DNA of 64,000 nucleotides from Chaetoderma sp. LZ-2023a (Eukaryota > Mollusca > Caudofoveata > Chaetodermatida > Chaetodermatidae): positions 105,875,387 through 105,939,386 of the forward strand of contig CM067370.1 of assembly GCA_034401795.1 (NCBI GenBank), written 5' to 3'. The notes under the pieces were generated by a model. That model was not told the origin of the DNA. It did no database searches and was given only the letters and a program-made list of their open reading frames with translations. Position numbers and translations under genes: made by a program. Of this stretch, positions 11,576 to 25,168 are shown piece by piece (the first letter of the stretch is position 1; every line of letters starts with the position of its first letter).

Positions 11576-12715
11576 GAACCAAGTTGGTGTTTTGTTTACC
11601 CGGGCTCGTCAGAGGTACCTCACAGATCTTATATAGTTTAATATAAACCATTATACCCCTAACAAAATAATATTGTTGTGAGAGGAAAGTGCCTCGCGCG
11701 GGCCTCCATCACAGGAAAATGCCTCCAATGCCGAAGTGGAGGAGGAGAGCTGGCAAACAGGCCACTCTCTTGTTCAAACAAAAAGCTACGTGTAGTATAT
11801 GTCAAACTAGTGAATTTATAATTAATTGTGATGCACACTGGGTTACATGACGACGGGATGGATGATTTCCGAAGAATTCAAAGGCCACCATCTTATGTAG
11901 GTCCAAAGATACTGTATTAGCAGTTGCCGCTTTATTTATGCGGGCCATCTGCTAAATTCTAACCTACCATTTAGTTGTTAGATTCGCTTCCAAGCTATGG
12001 CCGCAAGTGGCAGGGATTCCTACCTATCTTTTGACATATGAGTCTAACTGGCGAAGATGCCCCGTTTCCCGAAGGTCACCCCATATAGCATCTCCCTCAG
12101 AAAGGCAGCGTGCAGACATGTTATGGGGTGGCAGTTTCAGAATCATATAACGATCCAGTTGCATATCACTCCTGCAACCACGATTCCCCACCGACTTCGG
12201 ATACTAGAATTACTTGAAAAACGTAGTAGCTTAACTGGGCAATGTCCTAACGATTACAAATTAGCACATGTTAGGCCTCCATGCATATGCATATTTACTG
12301 TACAGCCTTCGTGCTTGGCAAAGATAGCGTTGGTGCGGGGGTGACGTCAGGATTTCGTAAAATCTCGCTCCCGTTGCAAGAAAATGGCGCTGCCCGGGAG
12401 ATAAAATAATCCCATGTTTACGATGGTATAATTACTCATATTATTTGTCCATTGTTTTATTTAGGATCCAATATGTTAGTCATATAATAGTCTTTCAAAT
12501 AAAGTACACTTTTACCAATCCAGGAATTGTCCTTTAAACCTATACTATCGAGATAGAATAGCCTAGGTTTAGTCGATCAAACGTCAGGCTCGGGCAATGT
12601 GAGCATGAACAGTGACCTCAGTGTAAAATTGATGCTGGGGGAATAGTGATGCGGATATAATGTTGTTGTATAGTATAGCCTAGCGTACTGCGTCCTAGAG
12701 TTTGTATATAAACAA
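11576..12715 (+). repeat. Unclassified repeat V, copy 2
   Basis: This copy is parallel to 6300-7560. Shared runs include GGAAAATGCC, AGCTGGCAAA, TTTCCGAAGAATTC, CTAACCTACCATTTAGTTGTTAGA and GATGCGGATATAA. It lacks the doubled block at the left of copy 1. It is directly followed by W copy 2. Confidence 0.65.
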
Positions 12716-13925
12716 AACAAAATAACTAGGATGGCTACTTGCTATATACGTAACTAACTATTACAATGCTAACAGTATATCAGGTCATAGGACCTTGCGG
12801 TGCTTGTTAGTTGTAAGCACAAAAATCAGGATAATATATACAGTAAAGAAAATAGAAACTATAAAATGCGGTCTAAGACTACTGGGGAGGTACCTATTAG
12901 TCATCAGTACCTATAACGGAATAAATGAATAAATAGTACAATAGTATAGTTACTCGAGTACCTATTGGTCATTGGTATGGAAAGAATTCATAAATCACTG
13001 TAGATGCTGTGTTACAGATGAGGAATGCGAGGTGGCACGATACTGAAATTGCTGGGAAATTTCTGCAGGTGAACTGTTGATGCGGCTCAATTTCAAGATG
13101 GTGAAGAAGAATGACGGTAGAAAGATGTCCATTAGATAGTCATAATAACTAGTATGTTAATTTACACAGTAAGTTAGAAAGTGTCCATCCAGTGACGAGC
13201 GTTTGAAAGTTTCCCGTAACAAGGAGGGCTACAGTTGTAATTAAACATTGCATGTACACAACTGGGTACACCCTACTTGATACATCGCATAGCTCTTGCG
13301 GTGTACCAGGCAGGGTCCCACCAGACTGTGGCCTAAAAGTTAATTAATCACACGACATGCTGCGCGGAAGTTTGATACCACTTTTCAGCATAGTCCGGAG
13401 GATCTGACAAGTTATCCACCAAGAATCACCCCTTGTTCTACATGCTGTAGAGATTACATCTGGGCCGCGAGGCCCATCCGCAGGAAGTGTTGTAGTGAGG
13501 AAGTCTTCTATTTATTTAGCTGCCCCGAGATGGCCGTCCGAGGGCTTACAAAAACTTGGTGATGCGGATGTCGATCCTATAGGTACTAGAGCAACCAGCG
13601 CAGGAGAACTGAATTGCAAAAGTGTAGGGTACCACAGTCAGTAAACAGTTGCCCGTGTCTAGCACTGCACTGGTCCAGCAACCTGCCACTGGCTGTCTTT
13701 TCGCCGATGTGTGGTCTTGATTCTTAATTTTTCGCTCCTTTTATACTACACGTGATGTCAGAGGCAGAATGCCCAGCCAATCAGCTGGCGATCTGTAGCC
13801 AATCGGCGTTCAGCCAGAAAGGGCGACAATGCTATCACGTGCTCAGATGGAACCTGGAGCAGTCGTTCCACAACCGGCCTAGCTGGGACGGTCTGTACCC
13901 GTCCGGCCGATCCGCACTACAATAA
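12716..13925 (+). repeat. Unclassified repeat W, copy 2
   Basis: Counterpart of 10047-11575, about 300 bases shorter. With V copy 2 it forms the second V-W unit of a tandem duplication. It also has two CCAAT-type boxes (13774 and 13797 regions). No gene is seen. Confidence 0.6.
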
Positions 13926-14559
13926 ATAGTAAACAGCATATAAATTACAACAACATAATAGATGGAATACTTAACTGATGGTATTTGTCGAAAGTAAAAC
14001 AAAATGAACGATGCAATTCCACACTGCTGTCTTTGCTCCAGTAAGGAATAGATTTACATGTAAGCGATTGCGATTGCACCGTAAATGCGCACTAAGTTTA
14101 CCGACTTGCACTCACTGACATGCTATTTACATTAACCTTCTTGGTTACCCAATACTTTCCTTGATACCCACTCGCCATTCGGCGGGTATGAGTACTGCAA
14201 AGACAACTCACGTGTGGTAAATAATGATGATCTCAGAAGTGTGAGGCAAAGGGGACATCCAGAATCTGTAATTCTATGTGTACAGGAACTGAAGGGGATA
14301 CCTCGTCTTCATGACAGGAAGATTGGCCTGCCCCATTAGGTTCGTCGGTAGGTCGTTCTGTGCTAGCCTTCTGAAATGAGCTGCACGACAGGAATTGTTT
14401 CAGTCCAGTCACCTCGTTGTCCTGGCGCCTGATTCAATAACTTCTCATTCTGGAATATAAGCTACACTTATAAATTACCAGTATAATAATGGTCATAGAT
14501 GATGGTTGCTCTAGTACCTATAGGATCGAAACTTGATGTCTACATCCAGTTCAGATAAT
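13926..14559. other. Probable decayed 3' part of gypsy-1, no clear gene
   Basis: This lies between the W repeat and the recognisable env remnant. On the minus strand this is where an env transmembrane end and polypurine tract would be expected. I cannot see a convincing membrane segment or tract. A near-palindrome with CCATTCGGCGGGT lies near 14173. Confidence 0.35.
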
Positions 14560-15809
14560 GATGCTAGAGGTACATACTTCACTTCCTGTAAATGGTGCCA
14601 TTTCTCCACTTTCAAACTCACATTTCACTGGATCTAGTACATATACACCATTCATCAGCACGTATTCTTCTGTTACTTTGCCATCACAATGGATTCACCT
14701 TCTGACCAAAAGCCTGTAAAATCACACCAGTAAACTCTCCTTTAAATAATTTACTAGAAGCATCATTAGATTGCGATAGTGTGATCTTGCACGTTGGATC
14801 AGTCGTTAGCATACTAACAATGCATGGAATATGACTAGAATCAACCTGCAAATTGCCTTCACAATCTCTCTGGATTCATTTCCTCAGCACTTGGATGGGA
14901 CGAAATACCATCCTGTACATGTGTCGAGACCAATGCGTACTCTGGATAAGACTACCTGTATATAATGACCAAGTTCATTTAACGGTACAGGCCATGAATG
15001 CATGCTGTGTTCCGGGTCGCTCCAAAGTGGATAACCAATAACGTTACCATAATACCATTGATATGGTTGGGTAAGCTTAACTCCAACATCAATGTGATGA
15101 CCAACATCAGTTTAGTCAGAAGCACTAAATAATTCCTCGGTTAATCTTACAAGTTCAAGAGAAGCTATTCTTCTGCGAAAAGTCATTACTGCTCGACAGT
15201 ATGCTATCATTTGACCTCAAGTAATATTGTCTACAACAGTCGACAGATCCATTAAAGCACCATACAAGTCGTTTATCAGGACTCTGTTAACACTGAATTC
15301 GACATAAGCGTACTTAACGTGCAGTGCCAACTGATTACTATAATGTACTAATTTATTGACCTTTAACATTGATTTCTTTACAATACCTTACATAGCTTCT
15401 TTACAATACCTTACATAGCTTCTATGTCTCCAGACGTGGCCACACCAAACAAAGAAGAAACTGTGTCACCAACGAAATTTAGAAGTCCATGTTGGGTCTC
15501 TGTTAACAACGTCATCCCATCAACTATAGTCAATCTTCGTTGTAAGCTCTTCACGTCATGGTCAGATAACATTTTCTTAGCATGAGCTACCATGATACCA
15601 CATCTTATGAAAGATAACTGATCACGATAACCTGCAGGTAAACTTGGTGCAGCAATAGACATGATTATCGTCCAATCTGCCTCAATAACAGAGATCGTAG
15701 GGTGTCTGGTTATTAATACACCATTCTGAATCTTTTTGATATTATCGCTAATTTCCGCGCAGTCTACTCTAACAAACACAACTATAGCAAGAAATCTAAG
15801 GTTAAACAT
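14560..15809 (-). pseudogene. Env-like glycoprotein gene of gypsy-1, broken
   Basis: The first 132 codons (15809-15411) are open. They start with a hydrophobic segment (residues 1-17, signal-peptide-like) and contain GLLNFVGDTVSSLFG at residues 108-122. This is the pattern expected around the fusion-peptide region of baculovirus F/errantivirus-type envelope proteins (Baculo_F-like). After a stop and a 25-base tandem duplication (about 15385-15420), the reading goes on in other frames to about 14560 with cysteine-rich ectodomain-like sequence and several stops. A basic furin-type site expected just before the motif is not visible. The position, downstream of integrase in the same direction, fits an env gene. 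It is non-functional as it stands. Confidence 0.6.
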
Positions 15810-15865
15810 AATGAAACTAAGCTATGATCTGATGCTAATTCTAATTGGCAATTGATCTGCCTCAT

Positions 15866-16558
15866 TCAACGAAAACATGAATTTTGATTCCTGTCATCGC
15901 AAATGGAACATATATTGTGAACACATTGTTCATCGCTCTTCAACCAATCAGAAGCCTTGATTCTTGGGTACTTGGTTTTTATCGGTGGTGGAATTGGATG
16001 AAGTCTGCGCTTATGCAGATTATACCAGCTTGATGACAGTGTGCCAAAAATAGCTGGTCTCACATCGGTTTTCATGGCTGACTCGGGTTCTCAGCTGGTC
16101 AATGGAATAGGCTCCTGTTCTCGAATCGGAACTATTTCTGGAATCGCTAAATCTTTGGGAAAACAACGTTTTTCACAAGCTGACAGTCTGGTTCCTTTTG
16201 CTGGATTACTTATTGACCATGGTCGTAATCCTTCCCAACACATTTCAATCAAAGGACCTGTCAAATCCATGCCAATCTACTGACTAGGTTATTTAACTAC
16301 AGGCATCAGTGTATATCTGGATCTTGTCATTACGGCTTGGTTGCCTTGACACACTGGACAAACAACTAGTGTTTGGGCGACATCCTTTCTTAACATTGAC
16401 CATACAAAGGAATCTCTAATCAGACTTAGAATCGTCTGCAAACCTTGATGACCAGCTCTTTCATGCGCTTTCTCAAGTACCTGTTTTCGGAACCTTGTCT
16501 GAAGAATAACATGCGGGTACTCTGCATCTAGAGGTGATGGAGTAATATACGATTCCAT
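15866..16558 (-). pseudogene. Gypsy-1 integrase remnant
   Basis: Residues read from 16558 to 16289 carry the HHCC zinc-binding domain: HERAGHQG, then CPVCQG. A frame change follows; then MDLTGPL (about 16250-16275), the start of the catalytic core with its first aspartate. The rest of the D,D-35-E core is not recognisable, so the gene is internally deleted or badly decayed. It overlaps the end of the RNase H reading by a frameshift near 16480-16560. Confidence 0.72.
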
Positions 16559-17201
16559 TATGAATTAGTCGGTCTTCTGCTGTTTCCTTGGACATTTTTG
16601 GAAACTCTTCATGCTGCTCATTACATAGCACTTTGAAGGAAATGTCATACGCTTCCAAGGGAATGTATGGCAGCACTCCATCTTCTACATCAGGAATGAT
16701 GTAATCTCCTGTGTCGAAGGTAGCTACCTCTGCTTGATGTCGCAGTCGAGACAGCGTGTCTGCACGAATGTTCTTGGATCTTTGAATAAACTCGATGTTA
16801 CAGCCATATTCAGCAATTAACACTGCCCACTGTTGTACATTCGTGTTGCGCACTTTAACAATGAACAAACTCTTAAGAGGTTTATGGTCCGTATAAATTG
16901 CGAACTTGGTGCCAAAAAGGCACGGGCGTAACTTCTTCAATGCGTAGACAACGGCATATGCTTCTTTTTCGATGACTGGCCAATTAAGCTGACTACCTTT
17001 CAATGTGGAGCTGACATATTGTAGGACACATTCTATGCCTTGATCATTCCCCGCCCCCATGACAAGGATTGCTCCGACAACTTTACTAGAAGCATCTGTA
17101 TACAAATGATATGGTTTGTTCAGGTTATGGTACGTCAAGACTGTTTTGTTGCACAGCACATTCTTCAGCATGTCAAATACAATCTTGCTATCATACTCCA
17201 C
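16473..17201 (-). pseudogene. Gypsy-1 RNase H region of pol
   Basis: An open stretch of 242 codons. It shows the RNase H pattern of Ty3/gypsy elements: LYTDASSKVVGAIL near the start, then EKEAYAVVYALKKLRPCLFG, AIYTDHKPLKSL and NIRADTLSRL, giving the D-E-D-D set. It is one frameshift away from the RT part upstream. The domain itself looks intact, but as part of pol it cannot be translated through. Confidence 0.82.
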
Positions 17202-17316
17202 ACAAATCGCATATGCTTCTTGGTCAGCTCCAATAATTCTTCATGCACGATATATAGTATCCTGTAGCACCCAACATGCTTCTCACTTCTCCGACGTCTT
17301 GAGGAGAGTTCATTTC

Positions 17317-18078
17317 TCATATGACCTTCACCTTCCCATCTTGAGGAGAAATACCTTGTGCTGAAATGTGGTAACCAAGTAGATCGACCGACTTGCTTGC
17401 AAAGTCACACTTCTTCCTCTTCAGTTGGAGGTTGTACTCTCGTATCCGCTGCATGACTAGCCTTAGATGATGAGCATGTTCCCTATCATTCTTAGAATAA
17501 ACAACTGTGTCATCGAAGAAAACATGAAGGAATTTTCCTACATAATCTTGAAATACTGCGTCCATTGCACGTTGAAAAACCACACCTGAATTGCAAAATT
17601 CAAAGGCCATATGAGTCCACTCGAAAAGACCTTCAGAGCAGATGAATGCTGTCTTTTTGATGTCTTGGCTTGACATTGGAATTTGTCAATAGCCAGACTT
17701 CAAGTCCATTGTCGAAAACAGAGATGCTCCATACATAGAGTCAACTATATCAAATATGTTCGGTAAAGGATATGAATCTTTACGACAGACACTATTTAGG
17801 GACCTGTAATCGATACAAAAGCGAGTAGTGCCATTTTTCATAGGCACTAAGGTAATAGGTGATGATGATCGCCTAATCACTCCAGCTTCCAACATTTCTT
17901 TAACCTTTTCCTTAACAATTTGGGCTTTCGTTAACGGCATCTTGTAGGCAGGTTGCCTAATCAGCGGATGATTGCCCATCATATCTGTACACTCAACCAT
18001 AGGAGTTTTACCTGGCGTCTTTGGATGAGCAGTATCGAAATTATCGGCAGTCACTAAGTACTTTATTGATAACTTCAT
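17317..18078 (-). pseudogene. Gypsy-1 reverse transcriptase
   Basis: The reading starts after the protease and continues in one frame with a single in-frame stop at 17686-17688, right after the SGY of motif B. Visible motifs are the RQPAYKMPL entry, VPMKNGTTRFCIDYRSLN, DSYPLPNI and FSTMDLKSGY. The active-site box is FFDD (17509-17520) where Y-L/V/I-D-D is usual. The C-terminal FLGYHIS-like motif reads LLGYHIS. Family: Ty3/gypsy (Metaviridae). Confidence 0.85.
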
Positions 18079-18460
18079 ATTCTGTTATTTCTTTAATACT
18101 GGCTTCATCAGTATATAGATAAACATACTGGTGCCTATATGGGACATGGACTTTATATTTCTTACTAATCCATTCCATTTCAGACTTGCCATAATCAATC
18201 ACAGCCATACCCACATGCAATGCATCTGTACCAATCAAGCCTTCATGTTTCATACCTTTCACGACAAGCACTGAAATCGGGCATGCATTCTGAAATCATT
18301 TGTCCCTCCTAACACATCAATGGGGATACCATTTACAGCAAGTAACGTTCCGGCTGTCCTTAAGGAACGAGCACCAAAAACATTTTTCCAGATATCACTC
18401 CTAATGAGCGATGTACTAGCATCAGTATCTATCAATACATCTACATACTGACCAGTTTCA
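18041..18460 (-). pseudogene. Gypsy-1 retropepsin (protease)
   Basis: The active-site loop reads DTDAS (codons at 18415-18429) where DTGAS is the rule; the glycine is replaced. A frameshift near 18280 separates it from the second half, which has the typical LIGTDALH turn (about 18225-18250). It lies between the zinc knuckles and RT, as expected for gag-pro-pol order. Confidence 0.7.
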
Positions 18461-18599
18461 TCTTTCAGACCCTTATTATTTTCCAGTAATGATCGGACCA
18501 GGAACCATTCGATCTGCGGCTCCCTTCATCTCGACACTCGACATCCCACTCGCTCCTGGCACTACACCCAGCAGCGTTGATCTCCATCACTTTGAATGT

Positions 18600-19338
18600 C
18601 GGCTTGGCTTATCTTCTTACTGGTCGATTGTTCGCATTGCGAGGACACTGCCAGTTGGTGTGTCCAGTCTCACCACAACTATAACATGTAAAACCTGGTC
18701 GTGTATCATTTCGACTGTTCTGCGGTTTGCGCGTTGCTTCTATTGGCCTGAGAACACTGACCTTTTGTATGTCCAATTTTGCCACAATCCCAGCACGTGA
18801 TATTCGCGTTGGTGTTCTTCTGTGTCTCGTTAGTCATGTACGGACCAACTCTTCATGGTATCTTCATATTCTGACCGCTTGTCTGATTCGGCTGCGTTTT
18901 CTTCACAGTTGGGCAGTTGCGCTTGATATGGCCTGCTTAGCCACCTTGATGACAAGTTACTGTCCTCTTCAGCTGCCCAGGTTGCTGATTCCCTGGTTGC
19001 TGATATTGCGGCATGTTTGTCGGGCAGAAACCCTTAACATGACCCGACTGTCTGCTCTGATAACACTGCAGTGGTTTTCGTATTGTCAGAACTGTGAACC
19101 ACTGCAGTTGTATCGTATTGTTGTTCGTGATGATCGATTGAAGGTTTCTCATCCTATTAACAATCTGTCCGAACACTTTGTTCTGTTGTGCAATTAATCG
19201 TCTCTCTAAATCTTGGAATAACTTTTCTGTGTGGTTCTCTGTGTATCCGAGCACATCGACTTTCACTGGTTCTTCGGATCGTGAATCGTCGATGTTCATT
19301 GCATCGAGTAAATCTTTATAGTTACCTTGCTGTGCCAT
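18600..19338 (-). pseudogene. Gypsy-1 gag with four zinc knuckles
   Basis: Translation from the ATG at 19338 gives an acidic N-terminal part and then a row of CCHC boxes. The first is degenerate (CYQSRQSGHVKGFC), the second is broken by a stop (CHQGG then GHIKRNC), and two are well kept (CWDCGKIGHTKGQC and CYSCGETGHTNWQC, around 18640-18810). Stops and frame changes occur from 18937 onward. The part before the knuckles is short for a gag capsid, so a deletion is likely. It is followed by protease. Confidence 0.72.
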
Positions 19339-20360
19339 GAATCTAATTGTGGCTAAGGCACACTAACATGCCTCGATGTACCAGCCCATTTCTGCCGGAA
19401 TGATTCTGTCACATGGTTGTATGTGGAGCTCTTCTCTCACAATGCATGCAGTTTCTCTATCCTTCATATCGACTGTATACTGATGCAAGCTTTGTTTCAC
19501 ATCTTCCACTAGCTAAGTGAATGTGTTGACTATTGCATTGGGGTTAATCGTGGGATTCACTGTGGTCGGGTTTAAGTTTGGAGAGGATCTGAGGCTGCTA
19601 CGTTTGGATTCTCTTCACCCCGGTAATTTGCACAACCTAAATCTGTATCACAACAAACTACACGAGAGGATTTTATGGTCACCTCATGTGTGTACAGTTT
19701 CCACATTGACTAGTCACAGACGAGGGGATTTGATTGTCACCCATCGTTGCAATAATTCTATACAATTTAATCAAAATAAACAGCTATTGACATTCGATCT
19801 ATTTCGCATGGAAATTTATCATTTGCAATGTTATTCTTAGTTTCAACAGTTACTTTAACAATACCGTCTTCTCTATATTCACGATGTTCTATACCACTCT
19901 GGTTCTTTTACTGAGCAAAGTTCAACGAAACATTTACAAATGTAATTCGAGATGTGGTCTAGCGCCTCACAAGTATGATCCTTTTGTGACGAATTTTGAT
20001 TAAATTTCAATTTATCGTTACTCTTATTCATTACTCTACTTACAGCTTTGCTTGCTCTCTATCTGTTTGCTCGTGCTGTCTTACTCAAAATAAACTACTA
20101 CTAATGTGTGGCTTATACGTCCGTGTGCTATGTCGTTCTCGGGTTTGTTCATAAGTTCGATTACCAGATGGCTATTGGCATTCGTATTGTGTATCAATAG
20201 CAAAGAAATAATATGCTAGAAACTTGAGGATGTTGTCTGATCCTTCTGTATGTATGCGGCTATTCTGTTGTGTGTGTTAGTAGTGTTGCTTATAATCTAC
20301 TTACAGTTTTCGTTCCCTGAATTCTGTTCCTGTCATCGTAATTCTGGCTGCGTGAACGAC
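19339..20360 (-). other. Gypsy-1 leader region, no gene
   Basis: This lies between the presumed 5' LTR and gag on the minus strand. I could not find a convincing tRNA primer-binding site next to the LTR edge, and the open frames here have no domain. Confidence 0.4.
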
Positions 20361-21270
<910 letters not shown>

Positions 21271-21485
21271 TAAGCGTCAGTGTGCAAAAAGAGATACGTT
21301 TTGCCAACTATAGTTGAACCCTTGTACAGGGTTGGACAAGTCTGTCACCGATTTACACAAACGAACCTGTGCTTGGCAAACTATGGGGATTGCATCAACA
21401 ATTTATGTCTAGGTGCAACCACAATTTATTCCAGTACGAAATCAAATCATCACAACGTCATTATTACAACACATTTGAAGCTAAA

Positions 21486-21660
21486 ATTTAAACATCATCG
21501 AAAGGATATATTCTATTTCATAGTTGCTTAGTCTAAGCTGAAGTTTTCAAACTGTGTAAAGGAAAATATTTAACATTACTTACCTACATGTAATCACTGT
21601 TGATGCAATATACTGAATCCCGTTTTACAAACTGGGATGATCAGCGTGATAATGATGTGG
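21486..21660 (-). repeat. Inverted-repeat arm, right (partner at 3157-3350)
   Basis: Reverse complement of the left arm; shared words include CTTAGTCTAAGCTGAAGTTTTC and GGGATGATCAGCGTGAT. It lies 216 bases outside the presumed 5' LTR. Confidence 0.7.
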
Positions 21661-22295
21661 CTCCCAAGTAAGACATTCAGAAACCTTGCACCGGGGCCCC
21701 TGTCCCAAGTTCGTAGCTGCTTATCTAAAATTGTATATTACACAGTGAGATCCTATCCCTGCGGAATGATGCCACCTGTAGAAGTCATGGAAATATATGC
21801 TACGATTAGTAAAGCTATGATGCCATGTCTGATTGTCACGCATGTTACATAGATCTACCATATAGCATTGTATGTAATGCTTAAATTAATTATTATACAT
21901 TTTCTCGATAACGTACAGGTGTGAGCTATGCCAGACCTTGTATGAGGTCAATGACTCATGTATGCTGCCAGAGACAAGCATTACAGGTTAATAAATGTAA
22001 GGCATTATTTTAGTCGAGAATCAAACATCAAAATCTCACAATCATGGTCCAAATATCATGATATAATAAGAAAAATGATCACTGCACATGGGGTTGGGTC
22101 AATCTTAAAATAGAGCCTTGGCTTCATGCTGAAAATAAGCTTTTCTCGATCTCATATAAGCTTGCTAGACACGAGTGGTTTGGGTCCGTGGGGGTGTTCT
22201 CCCCCGAAAAATTTTGAAATCCGCTTGCTCGCAGATCGCACCTCCTGCACTTGAAATCATTATAATTTACCCATTTCCTATCCTGCTATAAGCTG
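21661..22295. other. Intergenic, no gene seen
   Basis: Short open frames only. I recognise nothing in this stretch. Confidence 0.5.
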
Positions 22296-22410
22296 TTGAA
22301 TATTTCAAAACTAATTTTACTGGCTGCTGTTGCTGCCTATAACAGCAACAGCTCCCAATTAAATTAGTTTCAATATGGGAAACAGAATGTTTATTCAAAT
22401 TTAGTTTCTC
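22296..22410 (+). repeat. Hairpin repeat H, copy a
   Basis: A near-palindrome: the left arm TTGAATATTTCAAAACTAAT pairs with the right arm ATTAGTTTCAATAT, and the inner GCTGCTGTTGCTGCC pairs with AACAGCAACAGC. It is followed by CAGAATGTTTATT. The same pattern recurs at least ten times from 22 to 59.6 kb, mostly in the introns of the hydrolase gene. Confidence 0.78.
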
Positions 22411-22865
22411 CTACAGATATGTAATTCATAAATTTTCGTGATGCGCTTTTCCGTTTTAATTCTGATTATGAACACAATACGACAGAGAGCCAGAGATAAC
22501 GTAAAATACTATAACTGCATATAACCATCATGATAATTACACATATCGGATTGAACACTGTACATTTTCTGCACACGCCACACTTATTGTTTACTCTGCC
22601 AAATATAACGAATATTGCATGAGAATTGGCTACACACTGGCACTCAGAAGGAATTGCAGCAGAGCATATACATGTACCTGAACATCACCGCAGAGTGGAT
22701 TCAGGTGCTAACAAAATAATTCCTTTGGGTCTAGGAAGATGTGGGTAATCCATTTTGAATATGTACATTGCTCAGCTATTACAATATTTCCAACACTGTC
22801 AGTGAATGCTATCAAAAGAGCTTCACTTTGCCACGAAATAGGCTATAACATTTGCACAAACACAA

Positions 22866-23862
<997 letters not shown>

Positions 23863-23865
23863 GCA

Positions 23866-24166
23866 ATGTTTCTTTATTGCCCAGCTTGGAATTTTGTATG
23901 GTACAGTAGCAATCGAAATGTGATAAGAGATGTGGAGAAGGAACATGAGAGCCATCTAGTTGATGTAAAACTGTTCTTCAAGAAGATTCCAGTAGAGCAG
24001 AGAGGTGTGAAATATGAGATAACAGTAATGGACACGGGGCAGACTCACCTGCAGCATCCTGTTGTATTGCTTCTTCATGGAGCACCGGGTGGAAGCAGAG
24101 ATTTTGTCAAGATGATGCCATTCTTGCTAAAAGAGAAGCTTCGAATTATTTCACCTAACCTTCCAG
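23866..24166 (+). CDS. Hydrolase exon 1 (first coding)
   Basis: Residues 1-100 plus one base of Gly101. Contains the [11 protein letters not shown] strand and oxyanion loop. The donor is G|GTAAAT at 24167; read-through hits a stop seven bases later. The ATG at 23866 is the first in frame and lies directly after a TTTCAG acceptor-like site. Confidence 0.85.
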
Positions 24167-25129
24167 GTAAATAACTAACTCGTGTAATTCTATAATTTGT
24201 GAATTAATTGCATTATGATACGTGCATGCGTGCGAGTGTGAGTGTGTGCATGTAAACGCATGCATTCTTGCACGCACTCTCGCTCTCTGTTACTCTTTTG
24301 TCGCAAAGAGATATTTTGAACTGTTAATCTGGCCTCACATGGTGCGATTTTTTCCACGATTTACTATGATTTCCTATGCTACGCTTAGACAAGATTTCCA
24401 ACTACAAATGCGCCTTATCGCAGGAAAACACAGCGTACGACATCATAGATGGGCACTCACACACTACGTTTTTCTTTGATTTTCTGCTATTGTCTACATT
24501 TGCTAATAGGCAATCTTGGCTTTTCGGGAAAGATGGCGCCTGAGTCTGACAGAATTATGAATTGAGTCTGCGCTGTTTCTACTTTGTTCATTGTTCGAAG
24601 AAGGAAGGAAGTGAAGAGAGTCACACAAAGGCTTTGTATCCGCACATGGCTAAGCAGGCATCATGACCACGGTGCATTAAAAAGACCATGTTTTCCATGT
24701 CAGAAATCAACAGTTCTGGTAACAAAGGGAAATTACAGTTTTAAAAGTACAAGTTGTGGCCGAGCATTTTAGGAGAAATATTTTAATGATTATAAAAACG
24801 TCGATCGTCACGTTAACTACGAAGATTATTTATTGGTTATAAACAAAACAAATATGGATTATATGTTATAAAATTACAGAGTTCAAACCTCGCATCTGAC
24901 CTCGATGGCTGTCCAATCGTAAACGTCAATGTACCCTTTTAGTTAAAGCATTTCAAGATATTTTCGGCAAATCTAACGTGGTCGCCAGCAAAATTGACAG
25001 TCTGAATTCTGAATAGAAGTTCTTGAATCTATCACCATGAGATCGTTCAAGGTAAATATGATTTAAATTTTCCAACCGATTTAGTAGGAGATATATTTTC
25101 AAGGATTTCCGGAAAATCATCCAAGGTGG

Positions 25130-25168
<39 letters not shown>

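Noticed and set aside
16041..16283. Plus-strand frame opposite the gypsy-1 integrase region
   Set aside because: Antisense shadow of minus-strand pol sequence, with no domain of its own.
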